In this document: in pieces, positions 7,399 through 16,248 of the stretch | Layout of the letters: each line of letters begins with the position of its first letter | Position numbering within the stretch: the stretch's first letter is position 1 | NCBI GenBank assembly: GCA_963765705.1 | Contig: CAVXXJ010000006.1 | Location: forward strand, 248,001-312,000 | From: Gaiellasilicea sp963765705 | Lineage (GTDB): Bacteria; Actinomycetota; Thermoleophilia; Gaiellales; Gaiellaceae | Length of the DNA: 64,000 nt | Direction of reading: 5' to 3' | The notes under the pieces: generated by a model | Told to the model about the DNA's origin: nothing | The model's input: only the letters and a program-made list of their open reading frames with translations | Databases searched by the model: none | Position numbers and translations under genes: made by a program

Positions 7399-8369
7399 AG
7401 CGCGGGCTCGTCTTCGGAAAGTTCCTGCCGCTGCACCGCGGGCACCAGTTGATGATCGAGACGGCGCTCTCGCAGGTGGACGACCTGACCATCGTCGTCT
7501 ACGACAGCCGCCGCGCAGGGAGCGAGCGAATGCCGGTCGAGCTGCGGCTCCGCTGGCTCAGCGAGCTCTATCCGCAGGCGGAGAACATCCTCTCGCTCGA
7601 AGATCCGCTCGCCGACGACGCCAACGCCGACGACCCGGCGCACGCCGAGGTCTACGCCGAGGGCGTCGCCTTCCTGGGCAGCTTCGACCGAGTCTTCTCC
7701 AGCGAGCCCGGCTACGAGCGATTCGCCGGTCTCATCGGTGCGGAACACGTCCTCGTCGACGAGGCGAGAACGCTCGTTCCGACGTCGGGGACGGTCATCC
7801 GCTCCGATCCCTATGCATACCGTGGCTGGATGGACCCGCTCGTGTACTCGTCGCTGATCGAACGCGTTGTCTTCGTAGGCACCGAGTCGACCGGAAAGTC
7901 CACGCTGGCGAAGCGGATGGCGGAGGAGTTGAGCACGCTCTGGACACACGAGTTCGGCCGCGAGCTCTGGGAGGCGCAGGACCTCCAGGGCTCGTTCGCA
8001 GATCACCTGAAGATGGCCCGCCGGCAGCGGCAACGTGAGGACGCGGCGGTCCGGCACTCGCGGAGATACCTCTTCTGCGACACGAACGCGTGGACGACTC
8101 TGCACTGGTCGCTGCGGTCCTACGCGACGGCGGATGCGCGCCTGCACCAGCTGGTCGACGAGACCGTGCACGACTACACGTGGTTCGTCTGCGACAACGA
8201 CTTCCCCTGGGTCCAGGACGGGACCCGCGAGATGGCCGGTGACGCTGCGAGCCAGTTCCAGCAGCAACAGCTACACGACCTCGATCGACGCGGGATCCCG
8301 TTCGTGCTGCTGACCGGGCCCGTCGAGCAGCGCGTCCAGCAGGTCAGGGAGGCGCTCGGAGCACAATGA
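7395..8369 (+). CDS. nadR: NadR-type bifunctional NMN adenylyltransferase/ribosylnicotinamide kinase
   Basis: A 324-residue protein without the N-terminal DNA-binding domain of the enterobacterial NadR. Residues 1-160 form the nucleotidyltransferase domain, with GKFLPLHRGHQ (HxGH motif) and the SGTVIRSDP signature. From about residue 165 a P-loop kinase begins with FVGTESTGKST. It phosphorylates nicotinamide riboside to NMN and adenylates NMN to NAD. The GTG start at 7395 overlaps pnuC, giving a complete salvage route in two coupled genes. Regulation is probably through the pnuC leader. Confidence 0.92.
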   Translation: MKRGLVFGKFLPLHRGHQLMIETALSQVDDLTIVVYDSRRAGSERMPVELRLRWLSELYPQAENILSLEDPLADDANADDPAHAEVYAEGVAFLGSFDRVFSSEPGYERFAGLIGAEHVLVDEARTLVPTSGTVIRSDPYAYRGWMDPLVYSSLIERVVFVGTESTGKSTLAKRMAEELSTLWTHEFGRELWEAQDLQGSFADHLKMARRQRQREDAAVRHSRRYLFCDTNAWTTLHWSLRSYATADARLHQLVDETVHDYTWFVCDNDFPWVQDGTREMAGDAASQFQQQQLHDLDRRGIPFVLLTGPVEQRVQQVREALGAQ

Positions 8370-9031
8370 GGCGCCGGCTCTACCTGATGCGGCACGCCGA
8401 CGTGTCGTACGTCGACGAGTCCGGAGCTCCGGTCAATCCCGAGTCCGTGCCGCTGACGCCGCGCGGGCTCGAGCAGGCGGCGGCCGCGCGGGACGCGCTC
8501 GCCGGCGTCGAGCTCGACCTCGTCGTCACGAGCGACCTGCCGCGGACGGCGGAGACGGCGGCGATCGTCGCTCCCGGTCACGAGGCCGAGCGCTGGCCGG
8601 AGTTCGCCGAGTGGCGCGGCGGCCGGCTCGACGCGATCCCGCCCGAGGAGCTCGAGCGGCTGTTCGTCGGCGCCCTCCGCGTCAAGGACGAGGGCGCCCG
8701 CTTCCTCGGCGGCGAGTCGCTCGGCGAGGCGCTCGACCGGGTCCACCCCGCGCTCGACCGGCTCGTCGCGCGCGACTGGGAGACGGCGCTCGGCGTCTTC
8801 CACGGCGGCGTCAACCGGATCGTCATCTCCTACGCCCTCTCCGGCGACCGCACCTACTTCGGCACCTTCGAGCAGGCGCCGGCGTGCATCAACGTGCTGG
8901 ATCTTGGCGAGGACGGCTGGATCGTCCGCACCGTCAACTACGTCCCCTACGACCCGCTCCACCCCGCGCGCGAGACGACGATGGAGCACCTCTGGCAGCA
9001 GCTGAAGCCGTTTCTAGACGAGCGCGCGTAG
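8366..9031 (+). CDS. Histidine phosphatase family protein
   Basis: A 221-residue phosphoglycerate-mutase-like phosphatase. The N-terminal LYLMRHADV carries the phospho-accepting histidine, with TSDLPRTAETA (second arginine) and VFHGGVNRIVI (second catalytic histidine). The ATG overlaps the nadR stop (ATGA), so it belongs to the NAD salvage operon. A role in dephosphorylating a nucleotide or sugar phosphate is plausible, but the substrate is not evident. The last 18 bases overlap the convergent gene at 9014. Confidence 0.87.
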   Translation: MRRRLYLMRHADVSYVDESGAPVNPESVPLTPRGLEQAAAARDALAGVELDLVVTSDLPRTAETAAIVAPGHEAERWPEFAEWRGGRLDAIPPEELERLFVGALRVKDEGARFLGGESLGEALDRVHPALDRLVARDWETALGVFHGGVNRIVISYALSGDRTYFGTFEQAPACINVLDLGEDGWIVRTVNYVPYDPLHPARETTMEHLWQQLKPFLDERA

Positions 9032-9736
9032 CAGTTCGGCTTCCTCCGGAAGGAGGTAGGCGCCACGGACCACCGTCCAGATCCGCATTCGCTCCTCGTC
9101 GAGCCCCGCCGCTGCGAACGCGGCGAGGCGGCGCTCGAGCAGATCGACCCGAAGGCCGATCGGCAGCGGGTTCCAGAGCCACGGCGGCACGTCGAACTCC
9201 GGCTCGCCGAGGAACGGCTGCGGATCGATCGCGACGTAGCGTCCGCCGGCGTCGAGGATGTTCTGGTGGTGGAAGTCGCCGTGCACCAGCGTCGTCCGGC
9301 CGACTTCGAGCGAGGCGAAGAGCCCGCGCGCCAGCGGCGTCAGCTCGTTCGGCTCCTCGTCGAGCCAGCCCGGGACGTGATCGCCGATCCAGCGGAACGG
9401 CGCCGCGGCCGGACGCCACAGCTTCAAACCGACCTCGACTGCAATCGCGGTCGCCTCGTCGTCGGGCAGCGCGGCGATGTCCGTTCCGGGCCGAGCACGC
9501 TCGATGAGGAACGCGCGCCTCTCCCGGTCGTGCCGCAGCAGGCGCGCTGCACCCTCGCCGCCCCAGTGCGCGAGCGCATCGGCCTCGTGGTCGCTCTCCC
9601 AGTGGCGCTCAGGCACGACCTTGAGGACGGCGGTATCGCCTGCAGGCGCGGCGAAGGAGTGGAGCGCGAGCGAGAACGGCTTGCCGAGGTCGATCCCCCA
9701 CGCCGCCGCGACCTCGCGCGCGACCGCGTCGAGCAC
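9014..9736 (-). CDS. Aminoglycoside phosphotransferase (APH(6)-like) family kinase
   Basis: A 240-residue APH-fold kinase. The catalytic loop is LVHGDFHHQN and the metal site VAIDPQPFLGEPEFD, as in the streptomycin 6-phosphotransferase / hydroxyurea phosphotransferase family. The start is taken as GTG 9736, five bases after the thiolase stop, giving VLDAVAREVAAAWG. Longer extension would run antiparallel into thiolase codons. Co-transcribed behind thiolase and acyl-CoA dehydrogenase genes. Real resistance activity cannot be judged; a metabolic kinase is equally likely. Confidence 0.8.
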   Translation of the reverse strand: MLDAVAREVAAAWGIDLGKPFSLALHSFAAPAGDTAVLKVVPERHWESDHEADALAHWGGEGAARLLRHDRERRAFLIERARPGTDIAALPDDEATAIAVEVGLKLWRPAAAPFRWIGDHVPGWLDEEPNELTPLARGLFASLEVGRTTLVHGDFHHQNILDAGGRYVAIDPQPFLGEPEFDVPPWLWNPLPIGLRVDLLERRLAAFAAAGLDEERMRIWTVVRGAYLLPEEAELLRALV

Positions 9737-9741
9737 CGGCG

Positions 9742-10902
9742 TCAGCTGAGCCGTTCGACGATCATCGCCATCCCCTGGCCGCCGCCGACGCACATCGTCT
9801 CGAGGCCGATCGTGCCGTCGAGCGTGTCGAGGTCGTTCAGGAGCGTGCACATGATCCGTGCGCCGGTCATGCCGTAGGGATGGCCGAGCGCGATCGCGCC
9901 GCCGTTCGGGTTCAGCTTCTCGCCGAACGGATCGATGCCGACCTCGCGGCAGACCGGAATCACCTGCGCCGCGAACGCCTCGTTCAGCTCCATCACGTCG
10001 ATGTCCTCGATCGTCATCCCCGCGCGCTCGAGGACGAGCTTGACGGCGTCGATCGGGCCGACGCCCATGATCTCCGGGTCGAGGCCCGTGACCGCGCTGG
10101 CGATGATCCGTGCGCGCGGCTTGATGCCGAGCTCCTGCGCCCGTTCCTCGGACATGATCACGAGCGCCGCGGCGCCGTCGTTCAACGGGCACGAGTTGCC
10201 GGCGGTGACGCTGCCGTCGGGCTTGAAGGCCGGCTGAAGCTCCTGCAGCTTCTCGAATGTGGACGAAGGCCGAGGTCCGTCGTCTGCTGAGACAACAGTG
10301 CCGTCGTCCTTCGTGTACGGCGTCAGCTCGCGGGCGAAGAAGCCGGACTCCTGCGCCGCGACGGCGCGCTCCTGCGAGCGCTGCGCGAAGCGGTCCATGT
10401 CCTCGCGCGAGACGTCGTAGCGCTCGGCGACGTTCTCCGCGGTCAGGCCCATGGGGATGTAGACGTTCGCGATCGCCCCCTCGCCCACGAGCTTCGGATG
10501 CAGCTCCTCGGAGTCCTTCGGATAGCCGTCGACCTGCGAGATCGACTCGACGCCCGCCGCGACGTAGACGTCCCCCTCGCCCGCCTTGATCGCGTGGAAC
10601 GCCATCCGCGCGGTCTGCAGCGACGAGGCGCAGAACCGGTTCACGGTCGTCCCGGGCACGCTCTTCGGCAGGCCAGCCAGCAGCGCGGCGCGGCGGGCGA
10701 GGTTCATCCCCTGCTTCTCCTGCGGAAAGCCGCAGCCGACCATCACGTCGACGATCTCGCTCGGATCGAGCCCGTCGACCCGGCCGACGGCCTCCTTGAT
10801 CGCGAACGCGAGCAGGTCGTCGGGGCGGACGTCCATCAGCGATCCCTTGCCCGCACGCCCGATCGGCGTTCGGGCTGCAGCTGCGATGACGGCTTCGGGC
10901 AT
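9742..10902 (-). CDS. Acetyl-CoA C-acyltransferase (thiolase)
   Basis: A 386-residue thiolase that cleaves 3-ketoacyl-CoA or condenses acetyl-CoA. The nucleophilic cysteine is Cys91 in VNRFCASSLQT. The histidine lies in GHPYGMTGARI and the second cysteine in METMCVGGGQGMAM. Length is normal for the family. It is preceded on the same strand by an acyl-CoA dehydrogenase 10 bases away and followed by a kinase-like gene, so the first and last steps of a beta-oxidation cycle are in one unit. Whether it is degradative or biosynthetic cannot be read from sequence, but context favours degradation. Confidence 0.94.
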   Translation of the reverse strand: MPEAVIAAAARTPIGRAGKGSLMDVRPDDLLAFAIKEAVGRVDGLDPSEIVDVMVGCGFPQEKQGMNLARRAALLAGLPKSVPGTTVNRFCASSLQTARMAFHAIKAGEGDVYVAAGVESISQVDGYPKDSEELHPKLVGEGAIANVYIPMGLTAENVAERYDVSREDMDRFAQRSQERAVAAQESGFFARELTPYTKDDGTVVSADDGPRPSSTFEKLQELQPAFKPDGSVTAGNSCPLNDGAAALVIMSEERAQELGIKPRARIIASAVTGLDPEIMGVGPIDAVKLVLERAGMTIEDIDVMELNEAFAAQVIPVCREVGIDPFGEKLNPNGGAIALGHPYGMTGARIMCTLLNDLDTLDGTIGLETMCVGGGQGMAMIVERLS

Positions 10903-10912
10903 CTAGGTCTCC

Positions 10913-12064
10913 TTAGGTGAAGGCGCTGGTTCCGGTGAGGGCGCGGCCGACGATCAGGGTCTGGATCTGGCTCGTGCCCTCGTACAGAGTCGTGACGCGG
11001 GCGTCGCGCAGGTATTTCGCCACAGGGTATTCGTCGACGTAGCCGTAGCCGCCGAGGACCTGCACGGCGGCGTTCGCCGCGCGCACCGCAGCCTCGCTCG
11101 CGTACCACTTCGCGATCGCCGCTTCGGTCGTGTACGGCTTGCCGGCGTCGGCGAGCGCCGCCGCACGCCAGGTGAGCAGTCGCGCGGCCTCGGCCTCGAC
11201 GTGCATCTCCGCCAGCAGCTGCTGCACGAGCTGGAAGGCCGCGATCGGCTTCTTGAAGGCCTCGCGCTCCTTCGCGTAGCCGACGGACGCGTCGAGACAG
11301 CCCTGCGCGATCCCGACACAGCCGGCGGCGAGGGAGATGCGGCCGTTGTCGAGCGCCGACATCGCGACCTTGAAGCCCTCGCCCTCGGCACCGAGCAGCG
11401 CATCCGCCACGACGCGGACGCCGTCCAGCGAGAGCTCGGCGGTGTCCTGGGCGCGCAAGCCGAGCTTGCCTTTCATCGGCCGCGCCGCGAAGCCGGCGGA
11501 GGCCGTCGGCACGAGGAAGGCGCTGATCCCCTTCGGGCCTTCCCCTCCGGTTCGTGCGAAGACGATCGCCGTCTCCGCCCAGGAGCCGAGCGTGATGAAG
11601 ACCTTCGAGCCGGTCAGGACCCAGCCGTCTTCTTCACGCTCCGCCCGCGTCGCGAGCGCCGCGGCGTCGGAGCCGCACCCCGGCTCGGTGAGGGCGTAGC
11701 AGCCGAGCCCTTCGCCACCGGCGAGGCGCGGGAGCAGCGACTCCTTCTGTTCCTCCGTCCCCCACTTCGCGATCGTCTTGCCGAAAAGGCCGTTCGAGAC
11801 CGAGACGATCCCACGCACCGACGAGTCGGCCTTGCCGAGCTCCTCGCAGAGCAGGCAGTACGAGACCGAGTCGAGCCCGCCGCCGCCGAGCTCCTCCGGC
11901 AGGCCGGCCGCCAGGAAGCCCGCCTCGGCGAGCGTGCCGACGAGCGAGCGCGGCAGCTCCTCGTCCTCGTCCCAGGCGCGGGCGTGCGGCACGATCTCCC
12001 GTGCACACAGCTCACGCGCGGAGTCGCGGATCAGCTCCTGCTCTGACGTAAGGGTGAAATCCAT
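10913..12064 (-). CDS. Acyl-CoA dehydrogenase
   Basis: FAD-dependent acyl-CoA dehydrogenase of 383 residues. Motifs are CYALTEPGCGSDAAAL and WVLTGSKVFITLG for FAD and substrate binding. The C-terminal Q(V/I)LGGYGYVDEYPV and YEGTSQIQ are the family signature, and the catalytic glutamate is in LYEGTS. The start is set at ATG 12064 (MDFTLTSEQELIR), the usual family N-terminus. An alternative GTG at 12097 has AAAGGA only two bases away and would translate through a hairpin. The divergence of its leader (REP-like element and hairpin) suggests its expression is separated from the upstream binding protein gene. Confidence 0.92.
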   Translation of the reverse strand: MDFTLTSEQELIRDSARELCAREIVPHARAWDEDEELPRSLVGTLAEAGFLAAGLPEELGGGGLDSVSYCLLCEELGKADSSVRGIVSVSNGLFGKTIAKWGTEEQKESLLPRLAGGEGLGCYALTEPGCGSDAAALATRAEREEDGWVLTGSKVFITLGSWAETAIVFARTGGEGPKGISAFLVPTASAGFAARPMKGKLGLRAQDTAELSLDGVRVVADALLGAEGEGFKVAMSALDNGRISLAAGCVGIAQGCLDASVGYAKEREAFKKPIAAFQLVQQLLAEMHVEAEAARLLTWRAAALADAGKPYTTEAAIAKWYASEAAVRAANAAVQVLGGYGYVDEYPVAKYLRDARVTTLYEGTSQIQTLIVGRALTGTSAFT

Positions 12065-12073
12065 GAGAAACGC

Positions 12074-12097
12074 GTGGGGGCCGTCGCCGGCCCCCAC
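12074..12097 (-). terminator. GC-rich hairpin ahead of acyl-CoA dehydrogenase
   Basis: Perfect 9-bp inverted repeat GTGGGGGCC / GGCCCCCAC with a six-base loop, between an AAAGGA-like site and the ATG at 12064. There is no U-tract. It resembles in style the hairpin at 44361-44392. It could terminate read-through from the LivK gene, or modulate translation of the dehydrogenase. Confidence 0.5.
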
Positions 12098-12133
12098 GAT
12101 CCTTTCACCTGCAGAGATGCCAGGGTGCTGGTG

Positions 12134-12204
12134 GGACGCGAAGCGGCCCCCTTTAGGGGTCTTCGCGCGATGAGCATCCGCTTTCGCGGATGCTCATCTT
12201 GCGC
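12134..12204 (-). repeat. Structured intergenic repeat element, copy B
   Basis: A 71-nt relative of the 1955-2022 element, on the minus strand. It begins seven bases after the LivK-like stop. A perfect 13-bp stem (12169-12181 with 12186-12198) closes on a GAAA loop in the minus-strand RNA, where copy A has AAA. Flanking GCGC arms with an AA bulge are conserved. Stem bases differ from copy A in a compensated manner (GATGAGC/GCTCATC against GATCGAC/GCCGATC). A CCCC-TAAA-GGGG hairpin and GCCGCTTCGCG follow. As in copy A it precedes an acyl-CoA metabolism gene. Confidence 0.75.
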
Positions 12205-12211
12205 AAAGAGA

Positions 12212-13474
12212 TCAGCCGCGCGGTCGTCCGTCGACGAGAGCGCCGGACCCCGTCCAGACGCCGTTGTTGAAGGTCATCAACCGCTGGTGCGAGATGATGA
12301 AGTGGTCGTTCGAGCTCGTCTTCAGCTTCGAGCCCGGGAGCAGGAACGGCGACGTCTCGTTGAACGAGAGCAGCGCCCGCATCAGTCCTGCCCGCGTCGG
12401 GTTCTTCCCGGCCTTGTACATCGCGCGGACGAACGTGTCCGCCTTCGCGAAGCCGTAGAAGTTGAGCCCGTCGGTGACCTTCCCCCTCGGGTTGTACTTC
12501 GCCATCAGCGCGAGGTACTGCTTCACCGTCGCGTCGTTGGCCCAGGCGGGCGACGCCGGATCCTTCAGGTACTGGGCGCTGATCGACCCGTTGACGGTCG
12601 GTGCACCGGCGGCACCAACGGCGAGTCCCATGAACGTGTCGGTCGCCGACACCGAGTTCACGTAGATGTTGGCCGGCTTCCAGTTGAGTCCCCGGAGAAC
12701 CGCGTACCCCTGGACCGTGGGCGTCGGCGTGACAAAGATCATCAGCGTGTCGGCCCCCGAGCTCCGCAGCCGGATCAGCGCCGACTGCGGCGCGCCGCTG
12801 CCGACCACCCAGGCCTCTTCGCGGACGATCTGGCTCCTCACCTTGGCCGTGCCAAGCGCCGACTTGAAACCGGCAATGTAGTCCTTGCCGTAGCTGTCGT
12901 CCTGGTAGAGGATCGCGATCTTCGCGTTCGGGTGATTCTTGTTGATGTCGGTTCCGTACAACCGGCCCTCGGCCACGTAGTCGGGCTGCCAGCCGATCGT
13001 CCACGGGTACTTCTTGTAGTCCTTGCCGAAGTCGCTCGCGCCGCTGGAGACGAGAACGTGCGGGACCTTGTTCGAGTTCAGGTAGGGCTGCACGGCCTGG
13101 TTGACCTCCGTGCCGAGCGTCCCGACGATCGCGAACACCTTGTCCTGCTCGACCAGACGGCGCTGCTGCTGGACCGAGTTGACCGGGTTGTAGCCGTCGT
13201 CGTAGTACTTGAAGACGATCTGGCGTCCGTAGACACCACGCTTGCCGTCAGGCCCGCGGCGGGCGTTGATGTAGCTGAAGTACGCCTTCATCGCGGCCGG
13301 GATTGGCGCATAGCTCGAGGCTCCCCCGGTCAGCGGGAAGCTCCCGCCGATCGTGATCGTCTTGGCCGTGATCCCGGGATCGGCCGCAGTGACGTCGGAC
13401 TGTGCAAAAGCCGACGGAATGGCAAGGAGCAGCGCTCCGAGAGCTGCCAATCCGGCAAGTGTGACCCTACGCAT
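12212..13474 (-). CDS. ABC transporter substrate-binding protein, LivK/branched-chain amino acid type
   Basis: A 420-residue periplasmic-type binding protein (type I fold). A signal peptide of about 24 residues (hydrophobic core LAGLAALGALLLAIPSAFA) is followed by ITIGGSFPLTGGASSY, the typical LivK opening. YYDDGYNPVNSVQQQRRLVEQDKVFAIVG is the ligand-hinge region and is also characteristic. ATG 13474 is preceded by AAGGGGAG. No permease or ATPase genes lie beside it, so the partner transporter is elsewhere. Ligand could be branched-chain amino acids, aromatic acids or amides. Confidence 0.9.
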   Translation of the reverse strand: MRRVTLAGLAALGALLLAIPSAFAQSDVTAADPGITAKTITIGGSFPLTGGASSYAPIPAAMKAYFSYINARRGPDGKRGVYGRQIVFKYYDDGYNPVNSVQQQRRLVEQDKVFAIVGTLGTEVNQAVQPYLNSNKVPHVLVSSGASDFGKDYKKYPWTIGWQPDYVAEGRLYGTDINKNHPNAKIAILYQDDSYGKDYIAGFKSALGTAKVRSQIVREEAWVVGSGAPQSALIRLRSSGADTLMIFVTPTPTVQGYAVLRGLNWKPANIYVNSVSATDTFMGLAVGAAGAPTVNGSISAQYLKDPASPAWANDATVKQYLALMAKYNPRGKVTDGLNFYGFAKADTFVRAMYKAGKNPTRAGLMRALLSFNETSPFLLPGSKLKTSSNDHFIISHQRLMTFNNGVWTGSGALVDGRPRG

Positions 13475-13517
13475 AAAGACTCCCCTTGGTTGTCGAAAAG
13501 AGGCCCGCTGGTGCGCG

Positions 13518-13546
13518 AGATTACTCCTTCTGGAGTACTTAGACAA
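13518..13546 (-). promoter_or_regulatory. Putative promoter of the LivK-like gene
   Basis: On the minus strand TTGTCT (13541-13546) and TAATCT (13518-13523) are separated by 17 bases, close to the primary sigma consensus. They lie about 45-70 bases upstream of ATG 13474. The spacer contains an inverted repeat ACTCC/GGAGT, which could be an operator. Confidence 0.55.
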
Positions 13547-13577
13547 CGTGCGGCCCGGGAAAGTTAGGCGTCGCGCC

Positions 13578-15467
13578 TCAAAGCTCCGCCGGATCGGTGA
13601 CTGGCGCGCGGCACGCGAACCGCTCGCAGAGGTAGACGGAAGGCTTTCCGCCGACGAGCGGCTTGCCGGCGAGCAGCGGAATTCGCTCGGACGGCCCGAT
13701 CGCGACGACCGTGTTCGGCCGCCACGGCTCGAGCGCAGCCCGCGCCACCTCCGACTCGACGGGGCCGACGATCGCGAGCTCGCGCGGAGGGCTCAGGTGC
13801 AGGTCGAGCGCGCAGAGCGCCCAGCCGAAGGCCGCGGGCGCCCGCGTCAACGCGGGCTGTACGAGCCTGAGCACGGCCACGCCGAGGCGTTCGAGCTGGT
13901 CGTCGCCGTAGATCCGCCCGAGGCGAAGCAGGACGTGCGCGAGCATCGCGTTGCCCGACGGGAGCGGATGGTCGTCGAGCCCCTTCGTCCGTGCGACCAG
14001 GGGCTCGCCGTCGACCGGTGAAAGGAAGAAGCCGCCGTGCTCGTCGTCGGCGAAGAGCTCGACCGCGAGGAGCGCCAGCCGGTTCGCCTCCTCGAGCCAC
14101 CGCAGCTCGCCGGTCGCGACGTGGAGCTCGAGCAGCCCGTGCGCGACGTTCGCATAGTCGTCGAGGTAGCCCGGACCGCTCGTGCGCCCGTCTCGACGGC
14201 TGCGCCGCAACCGGCCGTCGTCGCCGGAGAGCGGGCCGAGCAGGAAGGAGCCGAGGTTGCGCGCGGCATCCAGCCAGTCGGGGCGCTCCAGCCGCCGGGC
14301 GGCTTCGGCGAGCGCCGCGAGCGCGAGCCCGTTCCAGGACGCGATCGCCTTGTCGTCCCGCAGCGGCTTGGGCCGTTGCTCCCGCAGCTCGAGCAGCCGC
14401 GCACGCGTCTCGGCGTCGACATCGCCGCGGATGATCGAGCGGCCGTGCTCGAACGGCTCCAGCAACGCCGGTGGAGCGCCCTCCTCCTCGGTCCACGTGA
14501 AGGTGAGGCCCTCGACGCCGTCGGTGTCGGCGTCTTGTGCCGATGCGAAACCGCCTTCCGGCAGCAGCAGCTCGCGGAGCATGTAGTCGACGGTCTCGCC
14601 GGTGACGTCGCGGTAGCGCTCGTTCCCGGTCACGAGCCACGCGTGCAGGTAGACGGCCGCGAGCTGGGCGTTGTCGTACAGCATCTTCTCGAAGTGCGGG
14701 ACGATCCAGCGGTCGTCGACCGAGTAGCGGTGGAAGCCGCCGCCGAGCACGTCGTACATGCCGCCGGCGGCCATCTCGTCGAGCGTCTTCGTCACCATGG
14801 CGCGGGCGTCGTCGCCGTCGCGCCGGAGCAGGAACTCCAGCACCGGCGCATTCGGGAACTTCGGCGCGCGCCCCCAGCCACCGAACGCCGGCTCGAAGCT
14901 CGCGCGGAGGCCGCGCACGGCCTCCGCGAGGGCGGCGTCGGTCAGCGGCTCCTTGGACGGGCGGAGCGACGCCGAGCGGCTGACCGCTTCGACGAGCTGC
15001 GCCGCGGACGACGCGACCTCGTCGCGCCGGTCGCGCCAGGCTGTCGCGATCGCGGTCAGCACCTGCGGGAAGCTCGGCAGGCCGTGGCGCGGCTCGGGCG
15101 GGTAGTAGGTGCCGCCGTAGAACGGCTCGCCGTCGGGAGTCAGAAAGACCGTCATCGGCCAGCCGCCTTGCCCGGAGAGCGCGACGACCGCCTCCATGTA
15201 GACCGCGTCGAGATCGGGCCGCTCCTCGCGGTCTACCTTGATGCTGACGAAGTGCTCGTTCATCGACGCCGCGATGTCTGCGTTCTCGAACGACTCGTGC
15301 TCCATCACGTGGCACCAGTGGCAGGCCGCGTAGCCGATCGAGAGCAGGACCGGCTTGTCCTCGTCGCGAGCGCGCGCCAGCGCCTCCTCGCCCCACGGGT
15401 ACCAGTCGACGGGGTTGCCGGCGTGCTGGAGCAGGTAGGGGCTGGTCTCGTCAGCGAGTCGGTTCAC
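13578..15467 (-). CDS. Thioredoxin domain-containing protein, DUF255/YyaL (SPATA20) family
   Basis: A 629-residue protein. The N-terminal thioredoxin-like domain (NRLADETSPYLLQHAGNPVDWYPW) carries a CHWC pair (Cys49, Cys52) instead of the thioredoxin CGPC. DREERPDLDAVYM and GQGGWPMTVFLTP are strongly conserved. An (alpha/alpha)6-barrel region resembling glycoside hydrolases or N-acylglucosamine epimerases follows, with GGGFHRYSVDDRWIVPHFEKMLYDNA. Family function is not established. The GTG start at 15467 has GGGGG upstream and is the family's usual beginning. It is divergent from the cyclase gene at 15505 with only 37 bases between. Confidence 0.9.
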   Translation of the reverse strand: MNRLADETSPYLLQHAGNPVDWYPWGEEALARARDEDKPVLLSIGYAACHWCHVMEHESFENADIAASMNEHFVSIKVDREERPDLDAVYMEAVVALSGQGGWPMTVFLTPDGEPFYGGTYYPPEPRHGLPSFPQVLTAIATAWRDRRDEVASSAAQLVEAVSRSASLRPSKEPLTDAALAEAVRGLRASFEPAFGGWGRAPKFPNAPVLEFLLRRDGDDARAMVTKTLDEMAAGGMYDVLGGGFHRYSVDDRWIVPHFEKMLYDNAQLAAVYLHAWLVTGNERYRDVTGETVDYMLRELLLPEGGFASAQDADTDGVEGLTFTWTEEEGAPPALLEPFEHGRSIIRGDVDAETRARLLELREQRPKPLRDDKAIASWNGLALAALAEAARRLERPDWLDAARNLGSFLLGPLSGDDGRLRRSRRDGRTSGPGYLDDYANVAHGLLELHVATGELRWLEEANRLALLAVELFADDEHGGFFLSPVDGEPLVARTKGLDDHPLPSGNAMLAHVLLRLGRIYGDDQLERLGVAVLRLVQPALTRAPAAFGWALCALDLHLSPPRELAIVGPVESEVARAALEPWRPNTVVAIGPSERIPLLAGKPLVGGKPSVYLCERFACRAPVTDPAEL

Positions 15468-15504
15468 ACCCCCGAGCTTGCCAGTCGCTCGCAATACTCG
15501 GTCG

Positions 15505-16248
15505 ATGCCACCTCTTCCGAGCGGCACCGTCACCTTCGTCTTCAGCGACGTCGAGGGCTCGACCGCGCTCCTCAAGCGGCTCGGCGACCGGTACGACGAG
15601 ATCCTCACGACGCACCGCCGGCTGATGCGCGAGCGCTTCACGGAGCACGGGGGCGTCGAGATCGACACGCAGGGCGACGCGTTCTTCTTCGCCTTTCCGC
15701 GCGCCCGCGACGCAGTCACCGCGGCCGTCGAGGCACAACGCGCGCACGCGGAGCACGACTGGCCCGACGGCGCCGACGTCCGCGTCCGGATGGGCCTGCA
15801 CACCGGCGAGCCGGCGCTCGGCACCGAGGGTTACCTGGGGCTCGACGTCGTGCGCGCGGCGCGGCTCTGCACGGCAGGGAGCGGCGGCCACGTGCTGCTC
15901 TCCGAGACGACGCGGGCGCTCGCAGGCTCGTCGCTGCCGGAGGGAGTCTCGATCTTCCCGCTCGGCGAGCGGCAGCTGAAGGACATCGACGAGCCTGAAC
16001 GGGTGTTCGAGCTCGAGATCGACGGCGTCACGCCGCCAGAAGAGCCCGTGGACGCCGCTCAACCCGCGGGCGAAGACGAGCTGGGAGGAGCGGACTTCGG
16101 CAAGCGGCTGGCGGCGCGAATTCAGGCGAACGTCAAGAAGTCGGTCCAGGCCTCGCTCGAGAAGGCGCTGACGGACGTCGACGCGCTTGCCGACCGGGCG
16201 GCGAAGCGTCCGGACGAGATCGCCGAGCAGGTCGAGCGAGAGAGCTAA
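15505..16248 (+). CDS. Class III adenylate/guanylate cyclase domain protein
   Basis: A 247-residue soluble protein with a class III nucleotide cyclase domain at residues 6-165. Motifs are TFVFSDVEGSTALL (first metal aspartate), GDAFFFAFPRARDA (second metal aspartate region), VRVRMGLHTGEP and YLGLDVVRAARLC. The C-terminal 80 residues are charged and helical. It is probably a cytosolic cAMP-producing enzyme or a degenerate sensor. ATG 15505 gives the family's PPLPSGTVTFVFSD start. No partner gene identifies its signal. Confidence 0.85.
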   Translation: MPPLPSGTVTFVFSDVEGSTALLKRLGDRYDEILTTHRRLMRERFTEHGGVEIDTQGDAFFFAFPRARDAVTAAVEAQRAHAEHDWPDGADVRVRMGLHTGEPALGTEGYLGLDVVRAARLCTAGSGGHVLLSETTRALAGSSLPEGVSIFPLGERQLKDIDEPERVFELEIDGVTPPEEPVDAAQPAGEDELGGADFGKRLAARIQANVKKSVQASLEKALTDVDALADRAAKRPDEIAEQVERES

